Origin: JAYFRE01 sp034926235 | Lineage (GTDB): Bacteria > Pseudomonadota > Alphaproteobacteria > Rhodospirillales > Magnetospirillaceae | NCBI GenBank assembly: GCA_034926235.1 | Contig: JAYFRE010000064.1 | Location: forward strand, 1-33,140 | Direction: 5' to 3' | DNA length: 33,140 bases | In this document: one piece after another, positions 1-7,856 of the stretch | Layout: each line of letters opens with the position of its first letter | Position numbering within the stretch: the first letter of the stretch is position 1 | Position numbers and translations under genes: made by a program | The notes under the pieces: model-generated | What the model saw: the letters and a program-made list of their open reading frames with translations, nothing else | Told to the model about the DNA's origin: nothing | Database searches by the model: none

Positions 1-174
1 AAGCGCCACCTGAAGACCGCCTACGGCATGACGCCCGAGGAATATCGGGAACGCTGGGGGCTGCCTGCCGACTATCCGATGGTCGCTCCTAATTACGCCC
101 AGCATCGCAGCACATTGGCCAAAAAGATCGGCTTGGGCACCAAGCCGCGTCCGCGGCATCGTCTTTCGTCCTAA
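1..174 (+). CDS. mucR: MucR/Ros-family transcriptional regulator, C-terminal fragment
   Basis: The window opens inside this gene; 57 codons remain before TAA. The visible residues include KRHLKTAYGMTPEEYRERWG followed by LPADYPMVAPNYA and a basic tail, which is the characteristic C-terminal half of the MucR/Ros family. These are alphaproteobacterial DNA-binding proteins with a prokaryotic C2H2-type zinc finger; only the end of the finger region and what follows can be seen here. Family members act as global, H-NS-like silencers of exopolysaccharide, motility and virulence genes. The start and most of the zinc finger lie outside the window, so neither an intact protein nor its targets can be judged. 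A long hairpin follows directly and fur lies downstream on the same strand. Confidence 0.9.
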   Translation, partial: KRHLKTAYGMTPEEYRERWGLPADYPMVAPNYAQHRSTLAKKIGLGTKPRPRHRLSS

Positions 175-192
175 GGACAGAGACCTGATTCG

Positions 193-232
193 GACAAACC
201 CGAAACGTGCGGGGGCATGTTTCGGGTTTGTC
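193..232 (+). terminator. Long hairpin between mucR and fur, likely terminator
   Basis: Arms 193-206 and 219-232 are perfectly complementary (14 bp, core ACAAACCCGAAAC / GTTTCGGGTTTGT). The 12 bases between them can pair four more times (one G-U) around a GGGG loop. No U-tract follows, so it is either a weak intrinsic terminator, a 3'-end stabilising hairpin, or a Rho-assisted site. Its place 18 bases after the mucR stop fits transcript-end formation. Confidence 0.6.
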
Positions 233-233
233 G

Positions 234-263
234 TTGCAACAGACAAGATAGATCGGCTACAAA
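234..263 (+). promoter_or_regulatory. Possible fur promoter, leaderless arrangement
   Basis: A TTGCAA box (234-239) and a TACAAA box (258-263) are separated by 18 bases. If used, transcription would start at or next to the fur ATG at 270, giving a leaderless mRNA. That agrees with the absence of any Shine-Dalgarno sequence before that ATG. The -10 match is only 4 of 6, so this is tentative. Confidence 0.35.
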
Positions 264-269
264 ATCCCT

Positions 270-701
270 ATGATATCGCGCATTGAACAGCGATGCCTCG
301 ATAAGGGGATGAAGATGACGGAGCAGCGCCGGGTGATTGCCCGCGTGTTGTCCGACGCCGACGATCACCCTGATGTCGAAGAAGTCTATCGCCGGGCGGC
401 GGCGATCGATTCCAATATCAGCATCGCGACGGTTTACCGCACGGTGAGGCTGTTCGAGGAAGCCGGCATCCTGGAGCGCCATGATTTCGGGGATGGCCGC
501 GCCCGCTACGAAAAAATGCCCGAATCCCATCACGATCACCTGATCGACGTCGAAAGCGGCCGAGTGATCGAATTTCACAGTTCCGAGATCGAGGCCTTGC
601 AGCGCCAGATTGCGCGGGAGCATGGATACCGGCTGGTTGGCCATCGTCTTGAACTGTATGCCGAGCCTTTGTCACCCGACGATGCCAGCGACAAGCCGTG
701 A
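270..701 (+). CDS. fur: Fur-family metalloregulator (Fur/Mur type)
   Basis: The 143-residue protein has the family's normal length. It contains the N-terminal winged helix with the recognition stretch ISIATVYRTVRLFEEAGIL (about 51-68) and the metal-binding HHDHLIDVESGRVIEFH segment (87-103), with His87, His88, Asp89 and His90. The CxxC structural zinc pairs of gamma-proteobacterial Fur are absent, as is common in alphaproteobacteria, where such proteins respond to Fe or Mn (Fur/Mur). In the family the metal-loaded dimer represses uptake genes. The ATG at 270 has no visible ribosome-binding site, so translation may be leaderless. olsB follows within 30 bases, so fur probably leads or joins that operon. 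Whether it senses iron or manganese cannot be read from sequence; the separate irr gene at 22409 makes a Mur-like or secondary role plausible. Confidence 0.92.
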   Translation: MISRIEQRCLDKGMKMTEQRRVIARVLSDADDHPDVEEVYRRAAAIDSNISIATVYRTVRLFEEAGILERHDFGDGRARYEKMPESHHDHLIDVESGRVIEFHSSEIEALQRQIAREHGYRLVGHRLELYAEPLSPDDASDKP

Positions 702-725
702 GCGGTGGGTGACCGGCAGGGAACC

Positions 726-1544
726 ATGAGGCCGGAGACGAAAATCATGATAGCCGAGGCACCGGAAACGGAGCAGCCTTGCGACAACGGGCTGGAAGTT
801 CGTCTGGCCCAAACGCCGGATGAGATCGAAGCCGCTCAGCGGTTGCGCTACCAGGTGTTCTACGAGGAAATGGGCGCCAAGCCGTCGCCGGACATGGCGG
901 CCGAGAAGCGGGATTTCGACTCGTTCGATGCCGTTTGCGATCATCTTCTTGTGCTCGACAAACGGCGGGGTTCCGCTGTGGTCGGCACCTATCGGCTGCA
1001 GCGGCGCGAGAACAATCCAGGCTTTCGCCGCTTTTATACCGCCGCCGAGTACGACACCACGCCGATCGACGCCTTTCCGGGGCGGGTCCTGGAATTGGGG
1101 CGTTCCTGCGTCGATGCCGCCTACCGCAACAAGATGACCATGCAAATATTGTGGCGCGGTTTGGCGGGATATGTGTTCGCGCACGACATCGATCTGATGT
1201 TCGGCTGCGCCAGCCTGCCGGGTACGGACCCGGACGTTTTGGCCGCGTCGCTCAGCTATCTCCACCATCATCATCTGGCGCCCAAGGCGTTGCGGCCGCG
1301 GGCTTTGCCCGAGCGTTACGTCGCCATGGACCGTATGCCGGCTGACCGGCTCGACGCCAAGCGCGCCCTGGCGGCTTTGCCTCCGCTGGTGAAAGGCTAT
1401 CTGCGCCTGGGCGGATTCGTTGGCGATGGCGCGGTCATCGACCATCAGTTCAACACCACCGATGTCTGCGTGATCGTGAAGACCGAACTGGTGACCGAGA
1501 AATATTACCGTCATTACGACCGCACCGCGACGCGAAGCTTGTGA
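726..1544 (+). CDS. olsB: L-ornithine N(alpha)-acyltransferase (OlsB-like GNAT protein)
   Basis: This GNAT-fold acyltransferase of about 272 residues matches OlsB, which moves a 3-hydroxyacyl chain from acyl carrier protein to the alpha-amino group of ornithine to make lyso-ornithine lipid. Visible family features are RLRYQVFYEEMG (39-50), the substrate-binding strand VVGTYRL (85-91) and LELGRSCVD (122-130). The ATG at 726 is chosen because AGGGA precedes it at suitable spacing; an in-frame GTG at 705 and ATG at 747 are alternatives. The downstream neighbour is a PlsC-type acyltransferase, the usual OlsA partner, which supports the ornithine-lipid assignment. Proteins of this family were formerly annotated as 'hemolysin-like'. 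Ornithine lipids are phosphorus-free membrane lipids, often made under phosphate limitation; no Pho box was recognised upstream. Confidence 0.82.
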   Translation: MRPETKIMIAEAPETEQPCDNGLEVRLAQTPDEIEAAQRLRYQVFYEEMGAKPSPDMAAEKRDFDSFDAVCDHLLVLDKRRGSAVVGTYRLQRRENNPGFRRFYTAAEYDTTPIDAFPGRVLELGRSCVDAAYRNKMTMQILWRGLAGYVFAHDIDLMFGCASLPGTDPDVLAASLSYLHHHHLAPKALRPRALPERYVAMDRMPADRLDAKRALAALPPLVKGYLRLGGFVGDGAVIDHQFNTTDVCVIVKTELVTEKYYRHYDRTATRSL

Positions 1545-1553
1545 GCCGCCGCG

Positions 1554-2402
1554 GTGAAGGGCGCGCATAACCCCATCCTGGCTACGGCGCGGTTTCTGGC
1601 TTTCCTGCTCTGGCTGGTGGTGGTGATCGGGCCCTATGCGCTTGTCCTGGCCACCGGCCGGCTGGAACCTTGCCGGCGGTTCGCCCGGTTTTTCTGGAAA
1701 ATTGTTGCCTGGATCATCGGTTTTAAAATCGTTGTGCGGGGCGAGCCTTCGTCTCATCGTCCCACCTTGTTCGTGGCCAATCACAGTTCTTATCTCGATA
1801 TCGTCGTTCTGGGTTCCCTGCTCCAAGCGGTCTTCGTCGCCAAGGGCGAGGTCCGGCGCTGGCCCGGTTTCGGGTTGATCGCCCGACTGGGCCGCACTCT
1901 GTTCGTGGAGCGGCGCGCCCGCAAAAGTCTGGAACAGCGCGATCAGATGCGGGCACTTTTGGACACGCAGCACGAATCGATGATCCTGTTCCCCGAAGGC
2001 ACCAGCAATGACGGCATCCATGTGCTGCCGTTCAAAAGCACGCTGTTCTCGGCGGCGGAATGGACCGACGAGGCCGGCGTCGGTCTGCCGGTTCAGCCGA
2101 TTTCGATCGCCTATGCCCGTCTGGACGGTATGCCGCTTGGCCGCGCCTGGAAGCCGTTTTTCGCCTGGTATGGTGGTATGGAGCTGGCCCCGCATCTTTG
2201 GTTCATGCTGGGGCTGGGGCGGACGACGGTCGAAGTCGTTTTCCACGATTGCGTCCGGCTGGCGGATTTTTCCTCGCGCCGCGCCCTGTCCGAACATTGC
2301 CGGCGCATGGTGGTGCACGGTGTGGCGGCGGCCAATACGGGGCGTCTCGCGACCGCATTGGACATGGCCGGTTCCGAGAGAGGTTCGGGCGGGGCGGCTT
2401 GA
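1554..2402 (+). CDS. olsA: 1-acyl-sn-glycerol-3-phosphate acyltransferase family, probable OlsA
   Basis: The 282-residue protein has an N-terminal hydrophobic helix (about 8-33) and the PlsC acyltransferase fold. The catalytic HX4D motif is NHSSYLD (76-82) and the acceptor-binding motif is FPEGT (146-150). In the OlsB-OlsA pathway this enzyme O-acylates lyso-ornithine lipid at the inner membrane; related PlsC enzymes acylate lysophosphatidic acid. The start is a GTG ten bases after the olsB stop, and the immediate linkage to olsB is the main argument for OlsA over a housekeeping PlsC. Substrate preference cannot be decided from motifs alone, and some OlsA proteins are bifunctional. miaB follows about 50 bases downstream on the same strand. 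Confidence 0.78.
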   Translation: MKGAHNPILATARFLAFLLWLVVVIGPYALVLATGRLEPCRRFARFFWKIVAWIIGFKIVVRGEPSSHRPTLFVANHSSYLDIVVLGSLLQAVFVAKGEVRRWPGFGLIARLGRTLFVERRARKSLEQRDQMRALLDTQHESMILFPEGTSNDGIHVLPFKSTLFSAAEWTDEAGVGLPVQPISIAYARLDGMPLGRAWKPFFAWYGGMELAPHLWFMLGLGRTTVEVVFHDCVRLADFSSRRALSEHCRRMVVHGVAAANTGRLATALDMAGSERGSGGAA

Positions 2403-2451
2403 CTTCCCGTCCCCTCATGCTAGTTATCAGCAAACGCGCCGCATCCGATCC

Positions 2452-3822
2452 TTGAAGCAAACGAATCCGTCCTTGTCGAGAAGCGTCTTTATCAAGACCT
2501 ATGGCTGTCAGATGAACGCTTACGATTCCGCCCGCATGGCGGACGTATTGGCGCCCCTGGGCTATGGTCCGGCTGAAACCGCCGAAACGGCGGATGTCGT
2601 GATCTTAAATACCTGTCATATCCGCGAGCATGCTTCGGAAAAGGTATTTTCCGAGCTTGGGCGGCTGCGCCGGCTCAAGCAGGAGCGGGCGCAACGGGGC
2701 GAATCCCTGCTGATCGCGGTGGCCGGCTGCGTGGCTCAAGCCGAAGGGGAGGCGCTGCTTGCGCGGGCGCCTTTCGTCGATATCGTCCTGGGGCCGCAGA
2801 CCTATGACCGCCTGCCCGAGATGGTGGCGCGCGTGACCCGTTCCGGCGGGCATGTCCTTAATACGGATTTTCCGGAGATTCCGAAATTCGACCGCTTGCC
2901 CGCGCCGTCGGTCCAGGGGGCCTCGGCCTTTCTGGCGGTGCAGGAAGGGTGCGACAAGTTCTGCGCCTATTGCGTCGTGCCTTATACGAGGGGCGGGGAA
3001 TATTCGCGACCCGTCGCCAGCGTCCTGGCCGAGGCGGAACGGCTGTGCGCGGATGGCGTGCGCGAGATCACGCTTCTGGGCCAGAACGTCAACGCCTATC
3101 ACGGCGAAGGACCGGAGGGCGGCATCTGGTCTTTGGCCCGGTTGATCGAACGGCTGGCCTGTCTGCCGGGGCTGAAGCGGATTCGCTACACCACCTCCCA
3201 TCCTTTGGACATGGCCGACGATCTGATCGCCGCGCACCGCGACATCCCGGTGCTGATGCCATTCCTGCATCTGCCGGTGCAGTCGGGGTCGAACCGGGTG
3301 TTGAAGGCGATGGGGCGGCACCATTCCATCGCCGGGTACAGGCGCATCATCGACAAGCTGCGCGAGGCCAGGGCCGATCTGGCGCTGTCGTCCGATTTCA
3401 TCGTCGGTTTTCCGGGCGAAAGCGACGCCGATTTCGAAGAAAGCCTGCATCTGGTCGAGGAAATCGGTTTCGCCCAGGCCTATTCCTTCAAATACAGCCC
3501 CAGGCCGGGTACGCCGGCGGCGGCGCTGACCGAACAGCTGCCCGAATCGGTCAAGGAGGAGAGGCTGGCCCGGCTTCAGGCCATGATCACCGCGCAATCC
3601 CTGGCTTTCAACCGGTCCTGCCTGGGACGCGAGATCGATGTGCTGCTCGAGCGTCCGGGCCGGAAGGCCGGCCAGCTCGCCGGTCGCAGCCCTTATATGC
3701 AGGCGGTGTTCGTCCAGGCTCCCGAATCCCTGTTGAACAGCATCCAGCGGCTGACCGTCATCGGCGCTTCGGCCAACAGCCTGGCGGCGGTTCTGGCCGA
3801 ACGGCGCGAAGGGGTGGCGTGA
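2452..3822 (+). CDS. miaB: tRNA-2-methylthio-N6-dimethylallyladenosine synthase MiaB
   Basis: This is a radical-SAM methylthiotransferase that adds a methylthio group at position 2 of i6A37 in tRNAs reading UNN codons. The N-terminal UPF0004 domain shows its three cluster cysteines in YGCQMN, LNTCHIRE and VAGCVAQ. The radical-SAM CX3CX2C motif is CDKFCAYC, and a TRAM RNA-binding domain forms the C-terminus. The open frame extends far upstream without a likely start; TTG at 2452 gives 456 residues, and TTG at 2473 (protein MSRSVFIKTYGC...) fits family length equally well. Neither has a clear Shine-Dalgarno sequence. The stop overlaps the phoH start (TGATG), indicating translational coupling. 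Confidence 0.95.
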   Translation: MKQTNPSLSRSVFIKTYGCQMNAYDSARMADVLAPLGYGPAETAETADVVILNTCHIREHASEKVFSELGRLRRLKQERAQRGESLLIAVAGCVAQAEGEALLARAPFVDIVLGPQTYDRLPEMVARVTRSGGHVLNTDFPEIPKFDRLPAPSVQGASAFLAVQEGCDKFCAYCVVPYTRGGEYSRPVASVLAEAERLCADGVREITLLGQNVNAYHGEGPEGGIWSLARLIERLACLPGLKRIRYTTSHPLDMADDLIAAHRDIPVLMPFLHLPVQSGSNRVLKAMGRHHSIAGYRRIIDKLREARADLALSSDFIVGFPGESDADFEESLHLVEEIGFAQAYSFKYSPRPGTPAAALTEQLPESVKEERLARLQAMITAQSLAFNRSCLGREIDVLLERPGRKAGQLAGRSPYMQAVFVQAPESLLNSIQRLTVIGASANSLAAVLAERREGVA

Positions 3823-4793
3823 TGGACGACGATCCCGGATCGCCCGCGTCCCGGACGCTCGTGCGCGAATTCGACGATAATGGGCTGCTGCATATGCTGT
3901 TCGGGCCGGGCAACGCCCATTTGGCGCGAATCGAGCGCCGGACCGGGGTTCGGCTCGCCAGCCGGGGCAACACGTTGAGCTTGTCGGGCGCGCCGGATGC
4001 CGTTGAAACGGCCTTGGCCGCCCTGGACGATCTTTATCAGCGTTTGCGCGACGGTCAGCCGGTGGAGCTGGCCGATGTCGATGCGGCCCTGCGCATGACC
4101 GGATTCGACGGCGAGCGGATCGCCTTCGTCACCCGCAAGCGGCGCATCCATCCTCAGACGCCGGGTCAGGCCGTCTATATGAAGGCGATGGAGCGCTACG
4201 AGCTGACCTTCGGCGTCGGCCCGGCGGGAACCGGCAAAACCTATCTGGCCGTGGCCAAGGGTGTTGCGATGATGCAGGCCGGCGAGGTCGACCGCATCAT
4301 CCTGTCGCGCCCCGCTGTGGAAGCCGGCGAGCGGCTGGGCTTCCTGCCCGGTGACTTAAGGGAGAAGGTCGATCCTTACTTGCGGCCGCTTTACGATGCG
4401 CTGCATGACATGATGCCGAGCGATCAGGTGGCCCGCCGTCTTGCTGCGGGTGATATCGAGGTGGCTCCGCTGGCGTTCATGCGCGGCCGGACCTTAGGCA
4501 ATGCCTTTGTCATCCTGGACGAGGCGCAGAACACGACCCCGGCTCAGATGAAGATGTTCCTGACACGGTTGGGCGAGCATGCGCGCATGGTCGTGACCGG
4601 CGATCTGTCCCAGGTCGATCTGCCCGCCGGCGTGACGTCGGGGCTGAAGGATGCGCTGGAGGTTCTGGCGGATGTGCCGAATGTCGGCGTCGTCACCTTC
4701 ACCGAGCGGGATGTCGTCCGCCACGCGCTGGTGGCCGATATCGTGGCCGCCTATGACGCCGCCGATGCGAAACGACGGGAGACAGGGCGATGA
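3822..4793 (+). CDS. phoH: PhoH-like ATPase (YbeZ type)
   Basis: The 323-residue P-loop ATPase has Walker A GPAGTGKT (133-140) and Walker B VILDEAQ (230-236) in a PhoH domain. An N-terminal segment (about 20-100) resembles the KH-like RNA-binding region of YbeZ. YbeZ proteins interact with the rRNA endonuclease YbeY, whose gene follows with a 4-base ATGA overlap, so a role in rRNA maturation or quality control is more likely than the phosphate-starvation role implied by the name. The start overlaps the miaB stop. The biochemical activity of the family is incompletely defined; NTPase or helicase-like activity is inferred from the motifs. Confidence 0.93.
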   Translation: MDDDPGSPASRTLVREFDDNGLLHMLFGPGNAHLARIERRTGVRLASRGNTLSLSGAPDAVETALAALDDLYQRLRDGQPVELADVDAALRMTGFDGERIAFVTRKRRIHPQTPGQAVYMKAMERYELTFGVGPAGTGKTYLAVAKGVAMMQAGEVDRIILSRPAVEAGERLGFLPGDLREKVDPYLRPLYDALHDMMPSDQVARRLAAGDIEVAPLAFMRGRTLGNAFVILDEAQNTTPAQMKMFLTRLGEHARMVVTGDLSQVDLPAGVTSGLKDALEVLADVPNVGVVTFTERDVVRHALVADIVAAYDAADAKRRETGR

Positions 4794-5305
4794 CGGCCGA
4801 GATCGAGATTTCGGAATCCTGCTCCGGATGGGCAAAGGCGCTACCCGATGCGGCGGCGCTGTGCCGGACAGCGGCGCTTGCCGCCTTGCGGAGCGAGCCT
4901 GAGGAAACATTGCCGCCGGGGGCGCTGGAAATCAGCCTGGTCCTGGCCGATGACGAGACGGTGCGCGGGCTCAACCGCGATTTCCGGGGACAGGACCGCC
5001 CGACCAACGTGTTGTCCTTCGCCGCGCTGGACGAAGACGCGCCTCTGGTAGAGGATGGTCCGGTTTTGCTGGGCGATATCGTGCTGGCATTTGAAACGGT
5101 CGAAGCCGAGGCGCGCGCCGCCGGCAAGCCCATGAATCACCACCTGTCTCATCTGGTCGTGCATGGGGTCCTGCATTTGCTCGGCTATGATCACATGGTG
5201 GAAGATGAGGCGGAGGAAATGGAAGCGCGCGAAAGCGCGGTTCTCGCCGGCCTCGGCATTCCCGACCCCTACGCCGCAGAGGAGAGCGACGAAGACGATG
5301 AGTGA
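4790..5305 (+). CDS. ybeY: Endoribonuclease YbeY (rRNA maturation factor)
   Basis: The 171-residue metalloprotein has the diagnostic zinc-binding motif HGVLHLLGYDH (125-135, three histidines) and the family segment RPTNVLSF (70-77). YbeY is a single-strand-specific endoribonuclease that works in 16S rRNA 3'-end maturation and 70S ribosome quality control. It overlaps phoH by 4 bases and corC by 8 bases, consistent with one coupled operon. The acidic tail (ESDEDDE) is short and probably unstructured. Confidence 0.95.
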   Translation: MTAEIEISESCSGWAKALPDAAALCRTAALAALRSEPEETLPPGALEISLVLADDETVRGLNRDFRGQDRPTNVLSFAALDEDAPLVEDGPVLLGDIVLAFETVEAEARAAGKPMNHHLSHLVVHGVLHLLGYDHMVEDEAEEMEARESAVLAGLGIPDPYAAEESDEDDE

Positions 5306-6200
5306 GCCATCCGGAAGTAGACAGCCCCGCGAAGGCGGGGCGTCCGACGACACCATGCTTCACGGCCTGCGTAGCTGGTTTTCCAAGGGATTGAAACGCG
5401 GCAAGGCTGGAGATTCGGTCCGAGAAACCCTGGAAGGGTTGATCGAGGACCGGAAGGAAGGCGAACTTCCCATCGACGATCAGGAGCGTCAGCTCCTCGG
5501 CAATGTTCTGCATCTGCGCGACGTCACGGCGGCCGATCTGATGGTCCCCCGGGCGGACATCATCGCCATCGACATCCGGGCCACGATCGAGGAATTGAGC
5601 GCGGTTACCGAATCCACGGGCCATTCGCGCTATCCGGTCTATCGCGGCGCGCTGGATGATGTCGTGGGGTTGGTCCACATCAAGGACGTCCTGATTCTGC
5701 TGGCGTCGGGAAAGCCGGTCGTGCTTAGCCGCATTCTGCGCCGCGTTCTGTTCGTCGCGCCGTCGATCCGCGCGCTCGATCTTTTGCTGGAAATGCGGCT
5801 GAAGCGGTCTCACATGGCGCTGGTGGTGGATGAATATGGTGGGATTGACGGGCTGATCACCATCGAGGATCTGATTGAGCAGATCGTCGGATCGATCAAG
5901 GACGAGCATGACCGCGAAACCGAACCCGATTTCATCGAACAGCCGGATGGCGTCATCGAGGCCGATGCGCGCGTTCCGCTTGAGGATCTGGAGGCTCGTG
6001 TCGGTCCCCTGCTCGACGAAGAGGACCGCGAAGAGGTCGACACGTTGGGTGGGCTGGTGTCGTTCCTGGCCGGACGGGTGCCGGTTCGGGGCGAATTGAT
6101 CGTGCATCCCAGCGGGTTGGAGTTCGAGGTGGTGGATGCGGATCCGCGCCGGATCAAGCGGTTGAGAATTCGTCCCGCTTTAACGCCTGCCGCCCGATGA
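5298..6200 (+). CDS. corC: CorC/HlyC-family CBS-domain protein
   Basis: This 300-residue soluble protein has a pair of CBS domains (about 84-205, beginning at the LMVPRADIIAI segment and including DEYGGIDGLITIEDLIEQIVG) and a C-terminal transporter-associated CorC_HlyC domain (about 215-295). There is no N-terminal DUF21 membrane domain, so it is the short CorC form. CorC homologues have been linked to magnesium/cobalt efflux and, in alphaproteobacteria, to envelope stress tolerance; the exact activity is uncertain. The ATG at 5298 lies inside the ybeY end (8-base overlap), and the gene ends in an ATGA overlap with lnt. Confidence 0.9.
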   Translation: MSEPSGSRQPREGGASDDTMLHGLRSWFSKGLKRGKAGDSVRETLEGLIEDRKEGELPIDDQERQLLGNVLHLRDVTAADLMVPRADIIAIDIRATIEELSAVTESTGHSRYPVYRGALDDVVGLVHIKDVLILLASGKPVVLSRILRRVLFVAPSIRALDLLLEMRLKRSHMALVVDEYGGIDGLITIEDLIEQIVGSIKDEHDRETEPDFIEQPDGVIEADARVPLEDLEARVGPLLDEEDREEVDTLGGLVSFLAGRVPVRGELIVHPSGLEFEVVDADPRRIKRLRIRPALTPAAR

Positions 6201-7717
6201 AGCGGTTTCTTCCCTGGGCCGGTGCGGCGGCGCTGGGCGCGGCTGCGGCCTTGGCCCTGCCGCCGGTCCACGCCTTGCCGGTGCTGCTGATCAGCTTCCC
6301 AGGCTTGCTCTGGCTGGCCGGGAAGGCGTCCCGAAGCCGGGGCGTTTTCGCTATCGGCTGGTGGTGGGGTTTCGGTCATTTCTCGGCCGGGCTTTATTGG
6401 ATCGCCAATGCGCTTCTGGTCGATCCCGCGCGGTTCGGCTGGTTGATTCCGTTCGCCGTTTTCGGTCTGGCCGGGGTGCTGGCGTTCTTTCCGGCCTTCG
6501 CGGTTTTGCTCGCTTGCCGCGCGGCGCCGCCGGGCATTTTGCGGCTGCTGGCTTTGGCCGGCGGTTGGGCCTTGTTTGAATGGGTCCGCAGCTGGCTGTT
6601 TACTGGATTTCCCTGGAATCTCATCGCCACGGTCTGGCTGCCGGTGCTGCCGGTGTCGCAGTTGGCGGCGCTGGTGGGACCCTATGGCCTGGGGATTCTG
6701 ACCGTGGCGGCGGCGGCCAGTCCGGCGCTGCTCGGCCTGATGGGACGGCGCGATATCCGCGCCTTTGCCGGCATCTGGCTGGTGGTCGCCATCGCGGCCG
6801 CATGGGGGGCGGCGCGGATTCCCGAAGGGCCTTCGCCGGTTGCGCCCGGAATCGTTCTGCGTCTGGTTCAGGGCAATATTCCGCAAACCTTGAAATGGGA
6901 CCCGGCGCTGCGTCCGCGTCATCTCATGGATTACGTTTCCTTGTCCACCCGGCCCGGGTTGGATGGAATCCGGGCGGTGATTTGGCCCGAGACGGCAGTG
7001 CCTTATCTCATCGAAAGCGACGATGCGGCCCGCGCCGCCGTGGCCGAAGCCGCTCCGCCCGGCGGGTTGGTGATTACGGGCACGACAAGGGCGCGCCCCA
7101 TCGGTCAGCCGCCCCGCCAGATCTGGAACAGCTTGGTTGCCGTCACGACCATGGGCGATATCGTGGCGGTCTATGACAAGGCGCATCTGGTGCCGTTCGG
7201 GGAGTATGTGCCCTTCCGAGGCGTGATTCCCTTGGAGAAAATCACGGTCGGCGCGCTGGATTTCACGCCGGGCGAGGGACTGCAGACACTCGATTTACCG
7301 GGATTGCCGCCGGTTTCGCCGACGATTTGCTACGAAGATATTTTTCCCGGATGGGTTGCGCCCTCGTCGCCCCGGCCGTCATGGTTGCTCAATGTGACCA
7401 ATGACGGTTGGTTCGGGAACAGCGCCGGCCCCTATCAGCATTTCGCCGCCGCGCGGATGCGGGCGATCGAGGAAGGGTTGCCGATGGTACGGGCCGCCAA
7501 TACCGGAATTTCTGGTGTTATCGATCCTTATGGCCGGGTCGTCGGTCAGATCGGGCTGGGGGAGAGAGGCGTTCTGGACGAAAATCTGCCGCTTTCCTTG
7601 GAGAAGCCGCCGCTTTTCGCGCGGTATGGCGACATCCTGTTTGCGATCTCGCTATCGTTGATAACCCTAGTTGTGTTTCTCGGACGATGTGCATTGAACC
7701 GGGGGAGGGTATCGTGA
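6197..7717 (+). CDS. lnt: Apolipoprotein N-acyltransferase
   Basis: The 506-residue inner-membrane enzyme has multiple N-terminal transmembrane helices (about residues 5-205), a periplasmic nitrilase-type domain and a C-terminal transmembrane helix (about 480-498). The catalytic triad is visible as Glu265 in IWPETAVPY, Lys328 in YDKAHLVPFGEYVPF and Cys378 in TICYEDIF. Lnt transfers an acyl chain from phospholipid to the amino-terminal cysteine of lipoproteins, the last maturation step before Lol export. It overlaps corC by ATGA and is the last gene of this operon. No clear terminator hairpin was found before the next promoter at 7748. Confidence 0.96.
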   Translation: MKRFLPWAGAAALGAAAALALPPVHALPVLLISFPGLLWLAGKASRSRGVFAIGWWWGFGHFSAGLYWIANALLVDPARFGWLIPFAVFGLAGVLAFFPAFAVLLACRAAPPGILRLLALAGGWALFEWVRSWLFTGFPWNLIATVWLPVLPVSQLAALVGPYGLGILTVAAAASPALLGLMGRRDIRAFAGIWLVVAIAAAWGAARIPEGPSPVAPGIVLRLVQGNIPQTLKWDPALRPRHLMDYVSLSTRPGLDGIRAVIWPETAVPYLIESDDAARAAVAEAAPPGGLVITGTTRARPIGQPPRQIWNSLVAVTTMGDIVAVYDKAHLVPFGEYVPFRGVIPLEKITVGALDFTPGEGLQTLDLPGLPPVSPTICYEDIFPGWVAPSSPRPSWLLNVTNDGWFGNSAGPYQHFAAARMRAIEEGLPMVRAANTGISGVIDPYGRVVGQIGLGERGVLDENLPLSLEKPPLFARYGDILFAISLSLITLVVFLGRCALNRGRVS

Positions 7718-7747
7718 GTCGTGTCCGTTCCCGCTAGATTATCCAGG

Positions 7748-7775
7748 TTGACTTGCATACGCACGTATGTCTAAT
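7748..7775 (+). promoter_or_regulatory. Promoter of the XRE gene with operator-like inverted repeat
   Basis: TTGACT (-35, 7748-7753) and TCTAAT (-10, 7770-7775) are 16 bases apart, each matching 5 of 6 sigma-70 consensus positions. A perfect inverted repeat, CATACG-CA-CGTATG, occupies 7756-7769 exactly in the spacer. A repressor bound there would block RNA polymerase; autorepression by the downstream XRE protein is the simplest inference. Confidence 0.72.
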
Positions 7776-7856
7776 GTGCCTCTCGGGCGATGAACGGACG
7801 TAGAAAGGCAACCCGTTCGGCCCCGGTTCACACCTTTCAGTCTTATGGGAATATCT

